Positions 13,359-27,640 are shown, numbered from the stretch's first letter. The stretch is 64,000 bases of DNA from Nomia melanderi (GCF_051020985.1 NW_027475146.1:1178001-1242000); one strand, 5' to 3'. Notes: generated by a model not told the origin, from the letters alone. Numbers and translations: made by a program.

Positions 13359-13399
13359 GAGGGACCGAGAAAACCATCGACACATGGGGTCGGACTGTC
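13359..13399 (+). repeat. GAGGGACC / ATCGACAC / ACTGTC unit subtype
   Basis: In this subtype the CAGGGGCC of the unit becomes GAGGGACC, CACCGTCTC becomes CATCGACAC, and ACACTCAGG becomes ACTGTCAGG. Further copies lie near 3,565, 7,065, 10,385, 10,910, 11,435, 13,535, 14,410, 15,465, 28,575 and 36,450. A derived form (AACGACAAATGG) sits near 17,220, 21,940, 26,490 and 33,665. I saw no copy of the full subtype after 37 kb. Confidence 0.75.
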
Positions 13400-15601
13400 A
13401 GGCTCAGGGAAAAATCCAATATATATCTGGTGATATCTCGGGTGCTATTAGAGATTGCGCAATAAATCAAAGTGAATCATCTGCAAGGGGCCCTGTTGCA
13501 TGAATCTGTGCAGCGGGAACTACCTCGGACCACGAGGGACCGAGAAAACCATCGACACATGGGGTCGGACTGTCAGGCTCAGGGAAAAATCCAATGTATA
13601 TCTGGTGATATCTCCGGTGAAATTAGAGATAGCTCAATGAACCAAAGTGCATTGTCTGTAGGAGACCCTGGCGCATGAATCGGTGCAGCAGGAACGAACT
13701 CGGACCAGCAGGGGCCGAGAAAATTACAGATTTTCGGTATCCGTCACCCAATGTCATGCGAAAATCCAGCATATATCTGGTGATATCTCGGGTTCTATTA
13801 CAGGTAGCGCGCTAAACCAAAGTGAATTATCTGCAGGAGGCCCTGGCGCATGCATCTGTGCAGCGGGAACGACCTCGGACCACCAGGGGCCGAGAAAACC
13901 ACCGTCACATGTGGCCGGTCACTCACGGTCATGGAAAAATCCAATATAAATCTGGTGATATCTCGGGTGCTATTACAGATAGCGGAATAAATCAAAGTGC
14001 ATTGTCTGCAGGAGGCCCTGGCGCATGAATCCGTGCAGCGGGAACTACCTCGGACCACCAGGGGCCGAGAAAACCACCGTCTCATGGGGTCGGACACTCA
14101 GGGTCAGGGAAAAGTCCAATATAAATCTGGTGATATCTCGGGTGCTATTACAGATAGCGCAATAAATCAAAGTGCATTGTCTGCAGGAGGCCCTAGCGCA
14201 TGAATCTGTGTAGCGGGAACGACCTCGGGCCACCAGGGGCCGAGAAAGCTTCCGTCTCATGGGGTCAGACACTCAGGGCCAGGGAAAAATCCAATATATA
14301 TCTGGTGATATCTCGGGTGCTATTACAGATAGCGGAATAAATCAAAGTGCATTGTCTGCAGGAGGCCCTGGCGCATGAATCTGTGCAGCGGGATCGACCT
14401 CGGACCACGAGGGACCGCGAAAACCATCGACAGATGGGGCCGGACACTCAGGGTCGGCGAAAAATCCAATATATATCTGGTGATATCTCGGGTGCTATTA
14501 GAGATAGCGCAATAAACCAAAGTGAATTATCTGCAGGAAGCCCAGGCGCATGATTCCTTCAGCGGGAACGACCTCGGACCACCAGGGGCCGAAAAAATCA
14601 ACGTCCCGTGGGGCCGGACACTCAGGGTCGGGGAAAAATCCAATATATATCTGGTGATATCTCGGGTGCTATTTCAGATAGCGCAATAAACCAAAGTGCA
14701 TTGTCTGTAGGAGGCCCTGGCGCATGAACCTGTGCAGCGGGAACGAACTCGGATCACCAGGGGCCGAGAAAATTACTGATATTCGGAATCCGTCACCCAA
14801 GGTCATGTAAAAATCCAGCATATATCTGGTGATATCTCGGGTGCTATTAGAGATAGCGCAATAAACCAAAGTGAATTATCTGCGGGGGGCCCTGGCGCAT
14901 GATTCTGAGAAGCGGGCACGACCTCGGGCCACCAGGGGCCGACAAAACCACCGACTCATGGGGCCGGACACCTAGGGCCAGGGAAAAATTCAATATATAT
15001 CTGGTGATATCTCGGGTGCTATTACAGATAGCGCAATAAATCAACGTGCATTGTCTCCAGGAAGCCCTGGCGCATGATTCGGTGCAGCGGGAACGACCTC
15101 GGACCACCAGGGTCCGAGAAAATCACCGTCTCATGGGGCCGGAATGTCAGGTTCAGGGAAAAATCCAGTTTATATCTGGTGATATCTCGGGTGCTATTAG
15201 AGTTAGAGCAATAAACCAAAGTGCATTGTCTGTAGAAGGCCCTGGCGCATGAATATGTGAAGCGGGAACGACCTCGGACCACCAGGGGCCGAGAAAACCA
15301 CCGTCTCATGGGGTCGGACACTCAGGGTCAGCGAAAAATCCAATACATATCTGGTGATATCTCGGGTGCTATTAGAGATAGCGCAATAAATCAAAGTGAA
15401 TTATCTGCGTGGGGCGCTGGCGCATGAATCTGTGCAGCGGGATCGGCCTCGGACTACGAGGGACCGAGAAAACCATCGACACATGGGGCCGGCCACTCAG
15501 GGTAAGGGAAAAATCCAATATAAATCTGGTGATATCTCGGGTGCTATTACAGATAGCGCAATAAATCAAAGTGCATTGTCTGCAGGAGGCCCTGGCGCAT
15601 G

Positions 15602-16065
15602 AATCTGTGCAGCGGGAACGACCTCGGACCACCAGGGGCCAAGAAAACCACCGACACATGGGGCCGGACACTCAGGGACAGGGAAAAATCCAATATAAAT
15701 CTGGTGTTATCTCAGGTGCTATTAGAGATAGCGCGATAAATAAAAGTGCATTGCCTGCGGGAGGCTCTGTCGCATGAATCTGTGCAGCGGCAACGAGGTC
15801 GGACCACGAGGGGCCGAGAAAACCACCGACACATGGGGCCGTACTGTCAGGGTCAGGGAAAAATCCAGTATATATCTGGTGATATCTCGGGTGCTATTAG
15901 AGATAGCGCAATAAATCAAAGTGCATTGTCTCCAGGAAGCCCTGCCGCATGAATCTGTGCAGCGGGAACGACCTCGGACCACCAGAGGCCAAGAAAACCA
16001 CCGACACATTGGGCCGGATACTCAGGGACAGGGAAAAATCCAATATATATCTGGTGTTATCTCAG
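15602..16065. repeat. Two-unit repeat at the edge of the divergent domain
   Basis: Sequence at 15,602-15,720 recurs at 15,952-16,070, 350 bp on. The copies share GGCCAAGAAAACCACCGAC, CTCAGGGACAGGG and GTGTTATCTCAGGTGC. The second copy abuts the start of the 26-unit higher-order repeat. Confidence 0.75.
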
Positions 16066-19000
16066 GTGCTATTAGAGATAGCGCAATAAACCAAAGTGAA
16101 TTGTCTGCAGGAAGCATTGGCGCATGAATCTGTGCCGCGGGATCGACCTCGGACAACCAGGGGCCGAGAAAATCACCGTCTCATGGGGCCGGACTGCCAG
16201 GGTCAGGGAAAAATCCAATATATATCTGGTGATATCTCGGGTGCTATTAGAGATAGCGCAACAAACCAAAGTGAATTATCTGCAGGAGGCCCTGGCGCAT
16301 GAATCTGTGCAGCGGCAACGACCTCGGACCACCAGGGGCCGAGAAAACCACCGATACATGATGCCGGACTGTCAGGGTCAGGGAAAAATCCAATATATAT
16401 CTGGTTATATCTCGAGTGCTATTAGAGATAGCGCAATAAACCAAAGTGAATTATCTATAGGAGGCCCTGGCGCATGAATCTGTGCAGCGGGATCGACCTC
16501 GGACAACCAGGGGCCGAGAAAATCACCGTCTCATGGGGCCGGACACTCAGGGTCAGGGGAAAATCCAATATATACCTGGTGATATCTCGGGTGCTATTAC
16601 AGATAGCGCAATAAATCAAAGTGAATTATCTGCAGGGGTCCTGACGCATGAATATGTGCAGCGGGAACGATCTCGGAACACCAGGGGCCGAGAAAACTAC
16701 CGTCTCATGGTGCCGGACACTCAGGGTCAGGGGAAAATCCAATATATATCTAGTGATATCTCGGGTGCTATTAGAGATAGCGCAACAAACCAAAGTGAAT
16801 TATCTGCAGGAGGCCCTGGCGCATGAATCTGTGCAGCGGGAACGATCTCGGACCACCAGGGGCCTAGAAAACTACCGTCTCATGGGGCCGTACACTCAGG
16901 GTCAGGGGAGAATCCAATATATATCTAGTGATATCTCGGGTGCTATTACAGATAGCGCAATAAATCAAAGTGCATTGTCTGTAGGAGGCCCTGGCGCATG
17001 AATCTGTGCAGCGGGATCTACCTCGGAACACCAGGGGCCGAGAAAATCACCGTCTCATGGGGCCGGACACTCAGGGTCAAGGAAAAATCCAATATATATC
17101 TGGTGATATCTCGGGTGCTATTAGAGATAGCGCAATAAATCAAAGTGAATTATCTGCAAGGGGCCCTGGCGCACGAATCTGTGCAGCGGGATCGACCTCG
17201 GAGAACGAGGGACCGAGAAAACCAACGACAAATGGGGCCGGACTGTCAGGGTCAAGGAAAAATCCAATATATATCTGGTGCTATCTCGGGTGCTATTACA
17301 GATAGCGCAATAAATCAAAGTTCATTGTCTGTAGGAGGCCCTGGCGCATGAGTCTGTTCAGCGGGAACGACCTCGGACCACCAGGGGCCGAGAAAACCAC
17401 AGTCTCATGGAGCCGGACTGTCAGGGTCAGGGAAAAATCCATTATATATCTGGTGATATCTCGGGTGCTATTAGAGATAGCGCAATAAATCAAATTGGAT
17501 TGTCTGTAGGAGGCCCTAGCGCATGAATCTGCGCAGCGGGATCGACATCGGACCACCAGGGGCCGAGAAAATCACCGTCTCATGGGGCCGGACTGTCAGG
17601 GTCAGGGAAAAATCCAATATATATCTGGTGATATCTCGGGTGCTACTAGAGATTGCACAATAAATCAAAGTGATTTATCTGCAGGGGGGCCTGGTGCATG
17701 AATCTGTGCAGCGGGATCGTCCTCGGACCACGAGGGGCCGAGAAAACCACCCTCTCATGAGGCCGGACACTCAGGGACAGGGGAAAATCCAATATATATC
17801 TGGTGATATCTCGGGTGCTATTACAGATACCGCAATAAATCAAAGTGAATTATCTGCAGGGGTCCTGACGCATGAATATGTGCAGCGGGAACGATCACGG
17901 ACCACCAGGGGCCGAGAAAACTACCGTCTCATGGTGCCGGACACTCAGGGTCAGGGGAAAATCCAATATATATCTACTGATATCTCGGGTGCTATTAGAG
18001 ATAGCGCAATAAATCAAAGTGCATTGGCTGTAGGAGGCCCTGGCGCATGAATCTGTGCAGCGGGATCGACCTCGGAACACCAGGGGCCGAGAAAATCACC
18101 GTCGCATGGGGCCGGACTGTCAGGGTCAGGGAAAAATCCAATATATATATGGTGATATCTCGGGTGCTATTAGAGATAGCGCAATAAACCAAAGTGAATT
18201 ATCTGTAGGAGGCCCTGGCGCATGATTCTATGAAGCGGGAACGACCTCGGACCACCAGGGGCCGAGAAAACCACCGTCTCATGGGGCCGGACACTCAGGG
18301 TCAGGGAAAAATCCAATATATATCTGGTGATATCTCGGGTGCTATTAGAGATAGCGCAATAAACCAAAGTGAATTATCTGCAGGAGGTCCTGGCGCATGA
18401 ATCTGGGCAGCGGGAACGACCTCGGACCACCAGGGGCCGAGAAAACCACCGTCTCATGGGGCCGGACACTCAGGGTCAGGGAAAAATCAAATATATATCT
18501 GGTGATATCTCGGGTGCTATTAGAGATAGCGCAATAAATCAACGTGCATTGTCCGTAGGAGGCCCTTGCGCATGAATCTGTGCAGCAGGAACGACATCGG
18601 ACCACCAGGGGCCGAGAAAATTACAGATTTTCGGTATCCGTCACCCAAAGTCATGTAAAAATCCAGCATATATATGGTGCCTTCTCGGGTGCTATTACAG
18701 ATAGCGCAATAAATCAAAGTTCATTGTCTGTAGGAGGCCCTGGCGCATGAGTCTCTGCAGCGGGAACGACCTCGGACCACCAGGGGCCGAGAAAACCACC
18801 GTCTCATGGGGCCGGGCACTCAGGGTCAGAGAAGAATCCAATATATATCTGGTGATATCTCGGGTGCTATTGGAGATAGCGCAATAAGCCAATGTGAATT
18901 ATCTGCAGGAGGCCCTGGCGCATGAATCTGTGCAGCGGCAACGACCTCGGACCACCAGGGGCCGAGAAAACCACAGTCTCATGTTGCCGGACACTCAGGG

Positions 19001-20613
19001 TCAGGGGAAAACCCAATATATATCTGGTGATATCTCGGGTGCTATTAGAGATAGCGCAATAAACCAAAGTGAATTATCTGCAGGAGGCACTGGCGCATGA
19101 ATCTGTGCAGCGGGAACGACCACGGACCACCAGGGGCCGAGAAAACCACCGTCTCATGGGGCCGGACACTCAGGGTCAGGGAAAAATCCAATATATATCT
19201 GGTGATATCTCGGGTGCTATTAGAGATAGCGCAATAAACCAAAGTGAATTATCTGCAGGAGGCCCTGGCGCATGATTCTATGAAGCGGGAACGACGTCGG
19301 ACCACCAGGGGCCGAGAAAACCACCGTCTCATGGGGCCGGACACTCAGGGTCAGGGAAAAATCCAATATATATCTGGTGATATCACGGTTGCTATTAGAG
19401 ATAGCGCACTAAACCAAAGTGAATTATCTGCAGGAGGCCCTGGCGCATGAATCTGTGCAGCGGGAACGACCTAGGACCACCAGGGGCCGAGAAAACCACC
19501 GTCTCATGGGGCCGGACACTCAGGGTCAGGGGAAAATCCAATATATATCTGGTGATATCTCGGGTCCTATTAGAGATAGCGCAATAAGCCAAAGTGAATT
19601 ATATGCAGGAGGCCCTGGCGCATGCATCTGTCCAGCGGGAACGACCTCGGACCACCAGGGGCCGAGAAAACCACCGTCTCATGGGGCCGGACACTCAGGG
19701 TCAGGGAAAAATCAAATATATATCTGGTGATATCTCGGGTGATATTAAAGATAGCGCAATAAATCAACGTGCATTGTCCGTAGGAGGCCCTTGCGCATGA
19801 ATCTGTGCAGCAGGAACGACAATGGACCACCAGGGGCCGAGAAAATTACAGATTTTCGGTATCCGTCACCCAAAGTCATGTAAAAATCCAGCATATATTT
19901 AGTGCTTTCTCGGGTGCTATTACAGATAGCCCAATAAATCAAAGTGCATTGTCTGTAGGAGGCCCTGGCGCATGAATATGGGCAGCGGGAACGACCTCGG
20001 ACAACCAGGGGCCGAGAAAACCACCGTCTCATGGGGCCGGACACTCAGGGTCAGGGGAAAATCCAATATATATCTGGTGATATCTCGGGTGCTATTAGAG
20101 ATAGCGCAATAAACCAAAGTGAATTATCTGCAGGAGGCCCTGACGCATTCATTTGAGCAGCGGGAACGACCTCGGACCACCAGGGGCGGAGAAAACCACA
20201 GTCTCATGGGGCCGGACACTCAGGGTCTGGGAAAAATCCAATATATATCTGGTGAAATCTCGGGTGCTATTAGAGATAGCGCAATAAACCAAAGTGAATT
20301 ATCTGCAGGAGGCCCTGGCGCATACATCTGTCCAGCGGGAACGACCTCGGACCACCAGGGGCCGAGAAAACCAACGTCTCATGGGGCCGGACACTCAGGG
20401 TCAGGGAAAAATCCAATATATATCTGGTGTTATCACGGTTGCTATTAGAGATAGCGCACTAAACCAAAGTGAATTATCTGCAGGAGGCCCTGGCGCATGA
20501 ATCTGTGCAGCGGGAACGACCTCGGACCACCAGGGGCCGAGAAAACCACCGTCTCATGGGGCCGGACACTCAGGGTCAGGGAAAAATCAAATATATATCT
20601 GGTGATATCTCGG
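16066..20613. repeat. Higher-order repeat 1, copy A (26 units, 4,548 bp)
   Basis: It begins with a unit marked GGAAGCATTGGCGCATG and GTGCCGCGGG, then CGATACATGATGCC, then one-base-short units CAGGGGTCCTGACGC (16,636 and 17,866) that account for the two bases missing from 26 x 175. It carries cassette 1 at 18,620 and 19,845. It differs from copy B at scattered single bases (for example 16,575, 16,669, 17,724 and 20,209) and lacks one unit of copy B near 21,614-21,788. Confidence 0.9.
18225..18236 (+). repeat. ATTCTATGAAGC unit subtype
   Basis: The usual AATCTGTGCAGC becomes ATTCTATGAAGC. The subtype recurs near 19,273, 22,948, 27,495, 29,768, 31,518, 37,465, 40,090, 42,365, 45,343, 49,192 and 58,115, so it is confined to the homogenised 18-58 kb part and is a useful marker for tracing copies there. 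Confidence 0.75.
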
Positions 20614-23600
20614 GTGCTATTAGAGATAGCGCAATAAACCAAAGTGAATTGTCTGCAGGAAGCATTGGCGCATGAATCTGTGCCGCGGGATCGACCTCGG
20701 ACAACCAGGGGCCGAGAAAATCACCGTCTCATGGGGCCGGACTGCCAGGGTCAGGGAAAAATCCAATATATATCTGGTGATATCTCGGGTGCTATTAGAG
20801 ATAGCGCAACAAACCAAAGTGAATTATCTGCAGGAGGCCCTGGCGCATGAATCTGTGCAGCGGCAACGACCTCGGACCACCAGGGGCCGAGAAAACCACC
20901 GATACATGATGCCGGACTGTCAGGGTCAGGGAAAAATCCAATATATATCTGGTTATATCTCGAGTGCTATTAGAGATAGCGCAATAAACCAAAGTGAATT
21001 ATCTATAGGAGGCCCTGGCGCATGAATCTGTGCAGCGGGATCGACCTCGGACAACCAGGGGCCGAGAAAATCACCGTCTCATGGGGCCGGACACTCAGGG
21101 TCAGGGGAAAATCCAATATATATCTGGTGATATCTCGGGTGCTATTACAGATAGCGCAATAAATCAAAGTGAATTATCTGCAGGCGTCCTGACGCATGAA
21201 TATGTGCAGCGGGAACGATCTCGGACCACCAGGGGCCGAGAAAACTACCGTCTCATGGTGCCGGACACTCAGGGTCAGGGGAAAATCCAATATATATCTA
21301 GTGATATCTCGGGTGCTATTAGAGATAGCGCAACAAACCAAAGTGAATTATCTGCAGGAGGCCCTGGCGCATGAATCTGTGCAGCGGGAACGATCTCGGA
21401 CCACCAGGGGCCTAGAAAACTACCGTCTCATGGGGCCGTACACTCAGGGTCAGGGGAGAATCCAATATATATCTAGTGATATCTCGGGTGCTATTACAGA
21501 TAGCGCAATAAATCAAAGTGCATTGTCTGTAGGAGGCCCTGGCGCATGAATCTGTGCAGCGGGATCGACCTCGGAACACCAGGGGCCGAGAAAATCACCG
21601 TCTCATGGGGCCGGACTGTCAGGGTCAGGGAAAAATCCAATATATATCTGGTGCTATCTCGGGTGCTATTACAGATAGCGCAATAAATCAAAGTTCATTG
21701 TCTGTAGGAGGCCCTGGCGCATGAGTCTGTTCAGCGGGAACGACCTCGGACCACCAGGGGCCGAGAAAATCACCGTCTCATGGGGCCGGACACTCAGGGT
21801 CAAGGAAAAATCCAATATATATCTGGTGATATCTCGGGTGCTATTAGAGATAGCGCAATAAATCAAAGTGAATTATCTGCAAGGGGCCCTGGCGCACGAA
21901 TCTGTGCAGCGGGATCGACCTCGGAGAACGAGGGACCGAGAAAACCAACGACAAATGGGGCCGGACTGTCAGGGTCAAGGAAAAATCCAATATATATCTG
22001 GTGCTATCTCGGGTGCTATTACAGATAGCGCAATAAATCAAAGTTCATTGTCTGTAGGAGGCCCTGGCGCATGAGTCTGTTCAGCGGGAACGACCTCGGA
22101 CCACCAGGGGCCGAGAAAACCACAGTCTCATGGAGCCGGACTGTCAGGGTCAGGGAAAAATCCATTATATATCTGGTGATATCTCGGGTGCTATTAGAGA
22201 TAGCGCAATAAATCAAATTGGATTGTCTGTAGGAGGCCCTAGCGCATGAATCTGCGCAGCGGGATCGACATCGGACCACCAGGGGCCGAGAAAATCACCG
22301 TCTCATGGGGCCGGACTGTCAGGGTCAGGGAAAAATCCAATATATATCTGGTGATATCTCGGGTGCTACTAGAGATTGCACAATAAATCAAAGTGATTTA
22401 TCTGCAGGGGGGCCTGGCGCATGAATCTGTGCAGCGGGATCGTCCTTGGACCACGCGGGGCCGAGAAAACCACCCTCTCATGAGGCCGGACACTCAGGGA
22501 CAGGGGAAAATCCAATATATATCTGGTGATATCTCGGGTGCTATTACAGATACCGCAATAAATCAAAGTGAATTATCTGCAGGGGTCCTGACGCATGAAT
22601 ATGTGCAGCGGGAACGATCACGGACCACCAGGGGCCGAGAAAACTACCGTCTCATGGTGCCGGACACTCAGGGTCAGGGGAAAATCCAATATATATCTAC
22701 TGATATCTCGGGTGCTATTAGAGATAGCGCAATAAATCAAAGTGCATTGGCTGTAGGAGGCCCTGGCGCATGAATCTGTGCAGCGGGATCGACCTCGGAA
22801 CACCAGGGGCCGAGAAAATCACCGTCGCATGGGGCCGGACTGTCAGGGTCAGGGAAAAATCCAATATATATATGGTGATATCTCGGGTGCTATTAGAGAT
22901 AGCGCAATAAACCAAAGTGAATTATCTGTAGGAGGCCCTGGCGCATGATTCTATGAAGCGGGAACGACCTCGGACCACCAGGGGCCGAGAAAACCACCGT
23001 CTCATGGGGCCGGACACTCAGGGTCAGGGAAAAATCCAATATATATCTGGTGATATCTCGGGTGCTATTAGAGATAGCGCAATAAACCAAAGTGAATTAT
23101 CTGCAGGAGGTCCTGGCGCATGAATCTGGGCAGCGGGAACGACCTCGGACCACCAGGGGCCGAGAAAACCACCGTCTCATGGGGCCGGACACTCAGGGTC
23201 AGGGAAAAATCAAATATATATCTGGTGATATCTCGGGTGCTATTAGAGATAGCGCAATAAATCAACGTGCATTGTCCGTAGGAGGCCCTTGCGCATGAAT
23301 CTGTGCAGCAGGAACGACATCGGACCACCAGGGGCCGAGAAAATTACAGATTTTCGGTATCCGTCACCCAAAGTCATGTAAAAATCCAGCATATATATGG
23401 TGCCTTCTCGGGTGCTATTACAGATAGCGCAATAAATCAAAGTTCATTGTCTGTAGGAGGCCCTGGCGCATGAGTCTCTGCAGCGGGAACGACCTCGGAC
23501 CACCAGGGGCCGAGAAAACCACCGTCTCATGGGGCCGGGCACTCAGGGTCAGAGAAGAATCCAATATATATCTGGTGATATCTCGGGTGCTATTGGAGAT

Positions 23601-25336
23601 AGCGCAATAAGCCAATGTGAATTATCTGCAGGAGGCCCTGGCGCATGAATCTGTGCAGCGGCAACGACCTCGGACCACCAGGGGCCGAGAAAACCACAGT
23701 CTCATGTTGCCGGACACTCAGGGTCAGGGGAAAACCCAATATATGTCTGGTGATATCTCGGGTGCTATTAGAGATAGCGCAATAAACCAAAGTGAATTAT
23801 CTGCAGGAGGCACTGGCGCATGAATCTGTGCAGCGGGAACGACCACGGACCACCAGGGGCCGAGAAAACCACCGTCTCATGGGGCCGGACACTCAGGGTC
23901 AGGGAAAAATCCAATATATATCTGGTGATATCTCGGGTGCTATTAGAGATAGCGCAATAAACCAAAGTGAATTATCTGCAGGAGGCCCTGGCGCATGATT
24001 CTATGAAGCGGGAACGACGTCGGACCACCAGGGGCCGAGAAAACCACCGTCTCATGGGGCCGGACACTCAGGGTCAGGGAAAAATCCAATATATATCTGG
24101 TGATATCACGGTTGCTATTAGAGATAGCGCACTAAACCAAAGTGAATTATCTGCAGGAGGCCCTGGCGCATGAATCTGTGCAGCGGGAACGACCTAGGAC
24201 CACCAGGGGCCGAGAAAACCACCGTCTCATGGGGCCGGACACTCAGGGTCAGGGGAAAATCCAATATATATCTGGTGATATCTCGGGTCCTATTAGAGAT
24301 AGCGCAATAAGCCAAAGTGAATTATATGCAGGAGGCCCTGGCGCATGCATCTGTCCAGCGGGAACGACCTCGGACCACCAGGGGCCGAGAAAACCACCGT
24401 CTCATGGGGCCGGACACTCAGGGTCAGGGAAAAATCAAATATATATCTGGTGATATCTCGGGTGATATTAAAGATAGCGCAATAAATCAACGTGCATTGT
24501 CCGTAGGAGGCCCTTGCGCATGAATCTGTGCAGCAGGAACGACAATGGACCACCAGGGGCCGAGAAAATTACAGATTTTCGGTATCCGTCACCCAAAGTC
24601 ATGTAAAAATCCAGCATATATTTAGTGCTTTCTCGGGTGCTATTACAGATAGCCCAATAAATCAAAGTGCATTGTCTGTAGGAGGCCCTGGCGCATGAAT
24701 ATGGGCAGCGGGAACGACCTCGGACAACCAGGGGCCGAGAAAACCACCGTCTCATGGGGCCGGACACTCAGGGTCAGGGGAAAATCCAATATATATCTGG
24801 TGATATCTCGGGTGCTATTAGAGATAGCGCAATAAACCAAAGTGAATTATCTGCAGGAGGCCCTGACGCATTCATTTGAGCAGCGGGAACGACCTCGGAC
24901 CACCAGGGGCGGAGAAAACCACCGTCTCATGGGGCCGGACACTCAGGGTCTGGGAAAAATCCAATATATATCTGGTGAAATCTCGGGTGCTATTAGAGAT
25001 AGCGCAATAAACCAAAGTGAATTATCTGCAGGAGGCCCTGGCGCATACATCTGTCCAGCGGGAACGACCTCGGACCACCAGGGGCCGAGAAAACCAACGT
25101 CTCATGGGGCCGGACACTCAGGGTCAGGGAAAAATCCAATATATATCTGGTGTTATCACGGTTGCTATTAGAGATAGCGCACTAAACCAAAGTGAATTAT
25201 CTGCAGGAGGCCCTGGCGCATGAATCTGTGCAGCGGGAACGACCTCGGACCACCAGGGGCCGAGAAAACCACCGTCTCATGGGGCCGGACACTCAGGGTC
25301 AGGGAAAAATCAAATATATATCTGGTGATATCTCGG
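20614..25336. repeat. Higher-order repeat 1, copy B (27 units, 4,723 bp)
   Basis: Copy B follows copy A directly, in the same order. Positions 20,614-21,600 match copy A at 4,548 bp; from about 21,790 they match at 4,723 bp, because copy B has one extra unit. The remaining differences I saw are single bases, so the two copies are well above 99% identical. Cassette 1 lies at 23,343 and 24,568. Confidence 0.9.
21614..21788. repeat. Extra unit present only in copy B
   Basis: The added unit (GGTGCTATCTCGGG, AAAGTTCATTGTCTG, GAGTCTGTTCAGCGGG) resembles the unit normally found one to two units later (around 17,275-17,400 and 21,997-22,125). It looks like an out-of-register exchange of neighbouring units. 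Copies A, C and D all lack it, so a gain in B is simpler than three losses. Confidence 0.7.
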
Positions 25337-27640
25337 GTGCTATTAGAGATAGCGCAATAAACCAAAGTGAATTGTCTGCAGGAAGCATTGGCGCATGAAT
25401 CTGTGCCGCGGGATCGACCTCGGACAACCAGGGGCCGAGAAAATCACCGTCTCATGGGGCCGGACTGCCAGGGTCAGGGAAAAATCCAATATATATCTGG
25501 TGATATCTCGGGTGCTATTAGAGATAGCGCAACAAACCAAAGTGAATTATCTGCAGGAGGCCCTGGCGCATGAATCTGTGCAGCGGCAACGACCTCGGAC
25601 CACCAGGGGCCGAGAAAACCACCGATACATGATGCCGGACTGTCAGGGTCAGGGAAAAATCCAATATATATCTGGTTATATCTCGAGTGCTATTAGAGAT
25701 AGCGCAATAAACCAAAGTGAATTATCTATAGGAGGCCCTGGCGCATGAATCTGTGCAGCGGGATCGACCTCGGACAACCAGGGGCCGAGAAAATCACCGT
25801 CTCATGGGGCCGGACACTCAGGGTCAGGGGAAAATCCAATATATATCTGGTGATATCTCGGGTGCTATTACAGATAGCGCAATAAATCAAAGTGAATTAT
25901 CTGCAGGCGTCCTGACGCATGAATATGTGCAGCGGGAACGATCTCGGACCACCAGGGGCCGAGAAAACTACCGTCTCATGGTGCCGGACACTCAGGGTCA
26001 GGGGAAAATCCAATATATATCTAGTGATATCTCGGGTGCTATTAGAGATAGCGCAACAAACCAAAGTGAATTATCTGCAGGAGGCCCTGGCGCATGAATC
26101 TGTGCAGCGGGAACGATCTCGGACCACCAGGGGCCTAGAAAACTACCGTCTCATGGGGCCGTACACTCAGGGTCAGTGGAGAATCCAATATATATCTAGT
26201 GATATCTCGGGTGCTATTACAGATAGCGCAATAAATCAAAGTGCATTGTCTGTAGGAGGCCCTGGCGCATGAATCTGTGCAGCGGGATCGACCTCGGAAC
26301 ACCAGGGGCCGAGAAAATCACCGTCTCATGGGGCCGGACACTCAGGGTCAAGGAAAAATCCAATATATATCTGGTGATATCTCGGGTGCTATTAGAGATA
26401 GCGCAATAAATCAAAGTGAATTATCTGCAAGGGGCCCTGGCGCACGAATCTGTGCAGCGGGATCGACCTCGGAGAACGAGGGACCGAGAAAACCAACGAT
26501 AAATGGGGCCGGACTGTCAGGGTCAAGGAAAAATCCAATATATATCTGGTGATATCTCGGGTGCTATTACAGATAGCGCAATAAACCAAAGTGAATTGTC
26601 TGCAGGAAGCATTCGCGCATGAATCTGTGCAGCGGGATCGACCTCGGACAACCAGGGGCCGAGAAAATCACCGTCTCATGGGGCCGGACTGTCAGGGTCA
26701 GGGAAAAATCCAATATATATCTGGTGCTATCTCGGGTGCTATTACAGATAGCGCAATAAATCAAAGTTCATTGTCCGTAGGAGGCCCTGGCGCATGAGTC
26801 TGTTCAGCGGGAACGACCTCGGACCACCAGGGGCCGAGAAAACCACAGTCTCATGGAGCCGGACTGTCAGGGTCAGGGAAAAATCCATTATATATCTGGT
26901 GATATCTCGGGTGCTATTAGAGATAGCGCGATAAATCAGAGTGCATTGTCAGCAGGAAGCCTTCGCGCATTATTCTGTGCAGCGGGAACGACCTCGGACC
27001 ACCAGGGGCCGAGAAAACCACCGTCTCATGGGGCCGGACACTCAGGGTCAGGGAAAAATCAAATATATATCTGGTGATATCTCGGGTGCTATTAGAGATA
27101 GCGCAATAAATCAACGTGCATTGTCCGTAGGAGGCCCTTGCGCATGAATCTGTGCAGCAGGAACGACATCGGACCACCAGGGGCCGAGAAAATTACAGAT
27201 TTTCGGTATCCGTCACCCAAAGTCATGTAAAAATCCAGCATATATATGGTGCCTTCTCGGGTGCTATTACAGATAGCGCAATAAATCAAAGTTCATTGTC
27301 TGTAGGAGGCCCTGGCGCATGAGTCTCTGCAGCGGGAACGACCTCGGACCACCAGGGGCCGAGAAAACCACCGTCTCATGGGGCCGGGCACTCAGGGTCA
27401 GGGATAAATCCAATATATATCTGGTGATATCTCGGGTGCTATTAGAGATAGCGCAATAAGCCAAAGTGAATTATCTGCAGGAGGCCCTGGCGCATGATTC
27501 TATGAAGCGGGAACGACGTCGGACCACCAGGGGCCGAGAAAACCACCGTCTCATGGGGCCGGACACTCAGGGTCAGGGAAAAATCCAATATATATCTGGT
27601 GATATCACGGTTGCTATTAGAGATAGCGCACTAAACCAAA
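25337..27640. repeat. Higher-order repeat 1, copy C, internally rearranged
   Basis: It follows copy B at 4,723 bp up to about 26,560, then departs. A GGAAGCATTCGCGC unit is inserted, then a unit from the 22.0 kb position. About five units equivalent to 22.2-23.1 kb are replaced by one marked GGAAGCCTTCGCGCATTATTC. The register changes again to 3,849 bp (26,960-27,460) and then 3,499 bp. Several exchanges are needed to derive it from copy B. Confidence 0.8.

Larger units (their letters stand above)
11580..16065. repeat. Divergent domain without higher-order order
   Basis: About 25 units with many private variants: AATATATAGCTGG (11,660 and 11,850), CTCTGGTGAAATTAGAG (12,210-12,740 and 13,610), CAGGGGGTCGAG with an added base (13,010), TGATTCCTTCAGCGGG with a lost base (14,550), and TATGTGAAGCGGG (15,255). 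I found no block longer than two units repeated within it, apart from the pair described next. It separates the mosaic domain from the first homogenised higher-order block. Confidence 0.7.
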
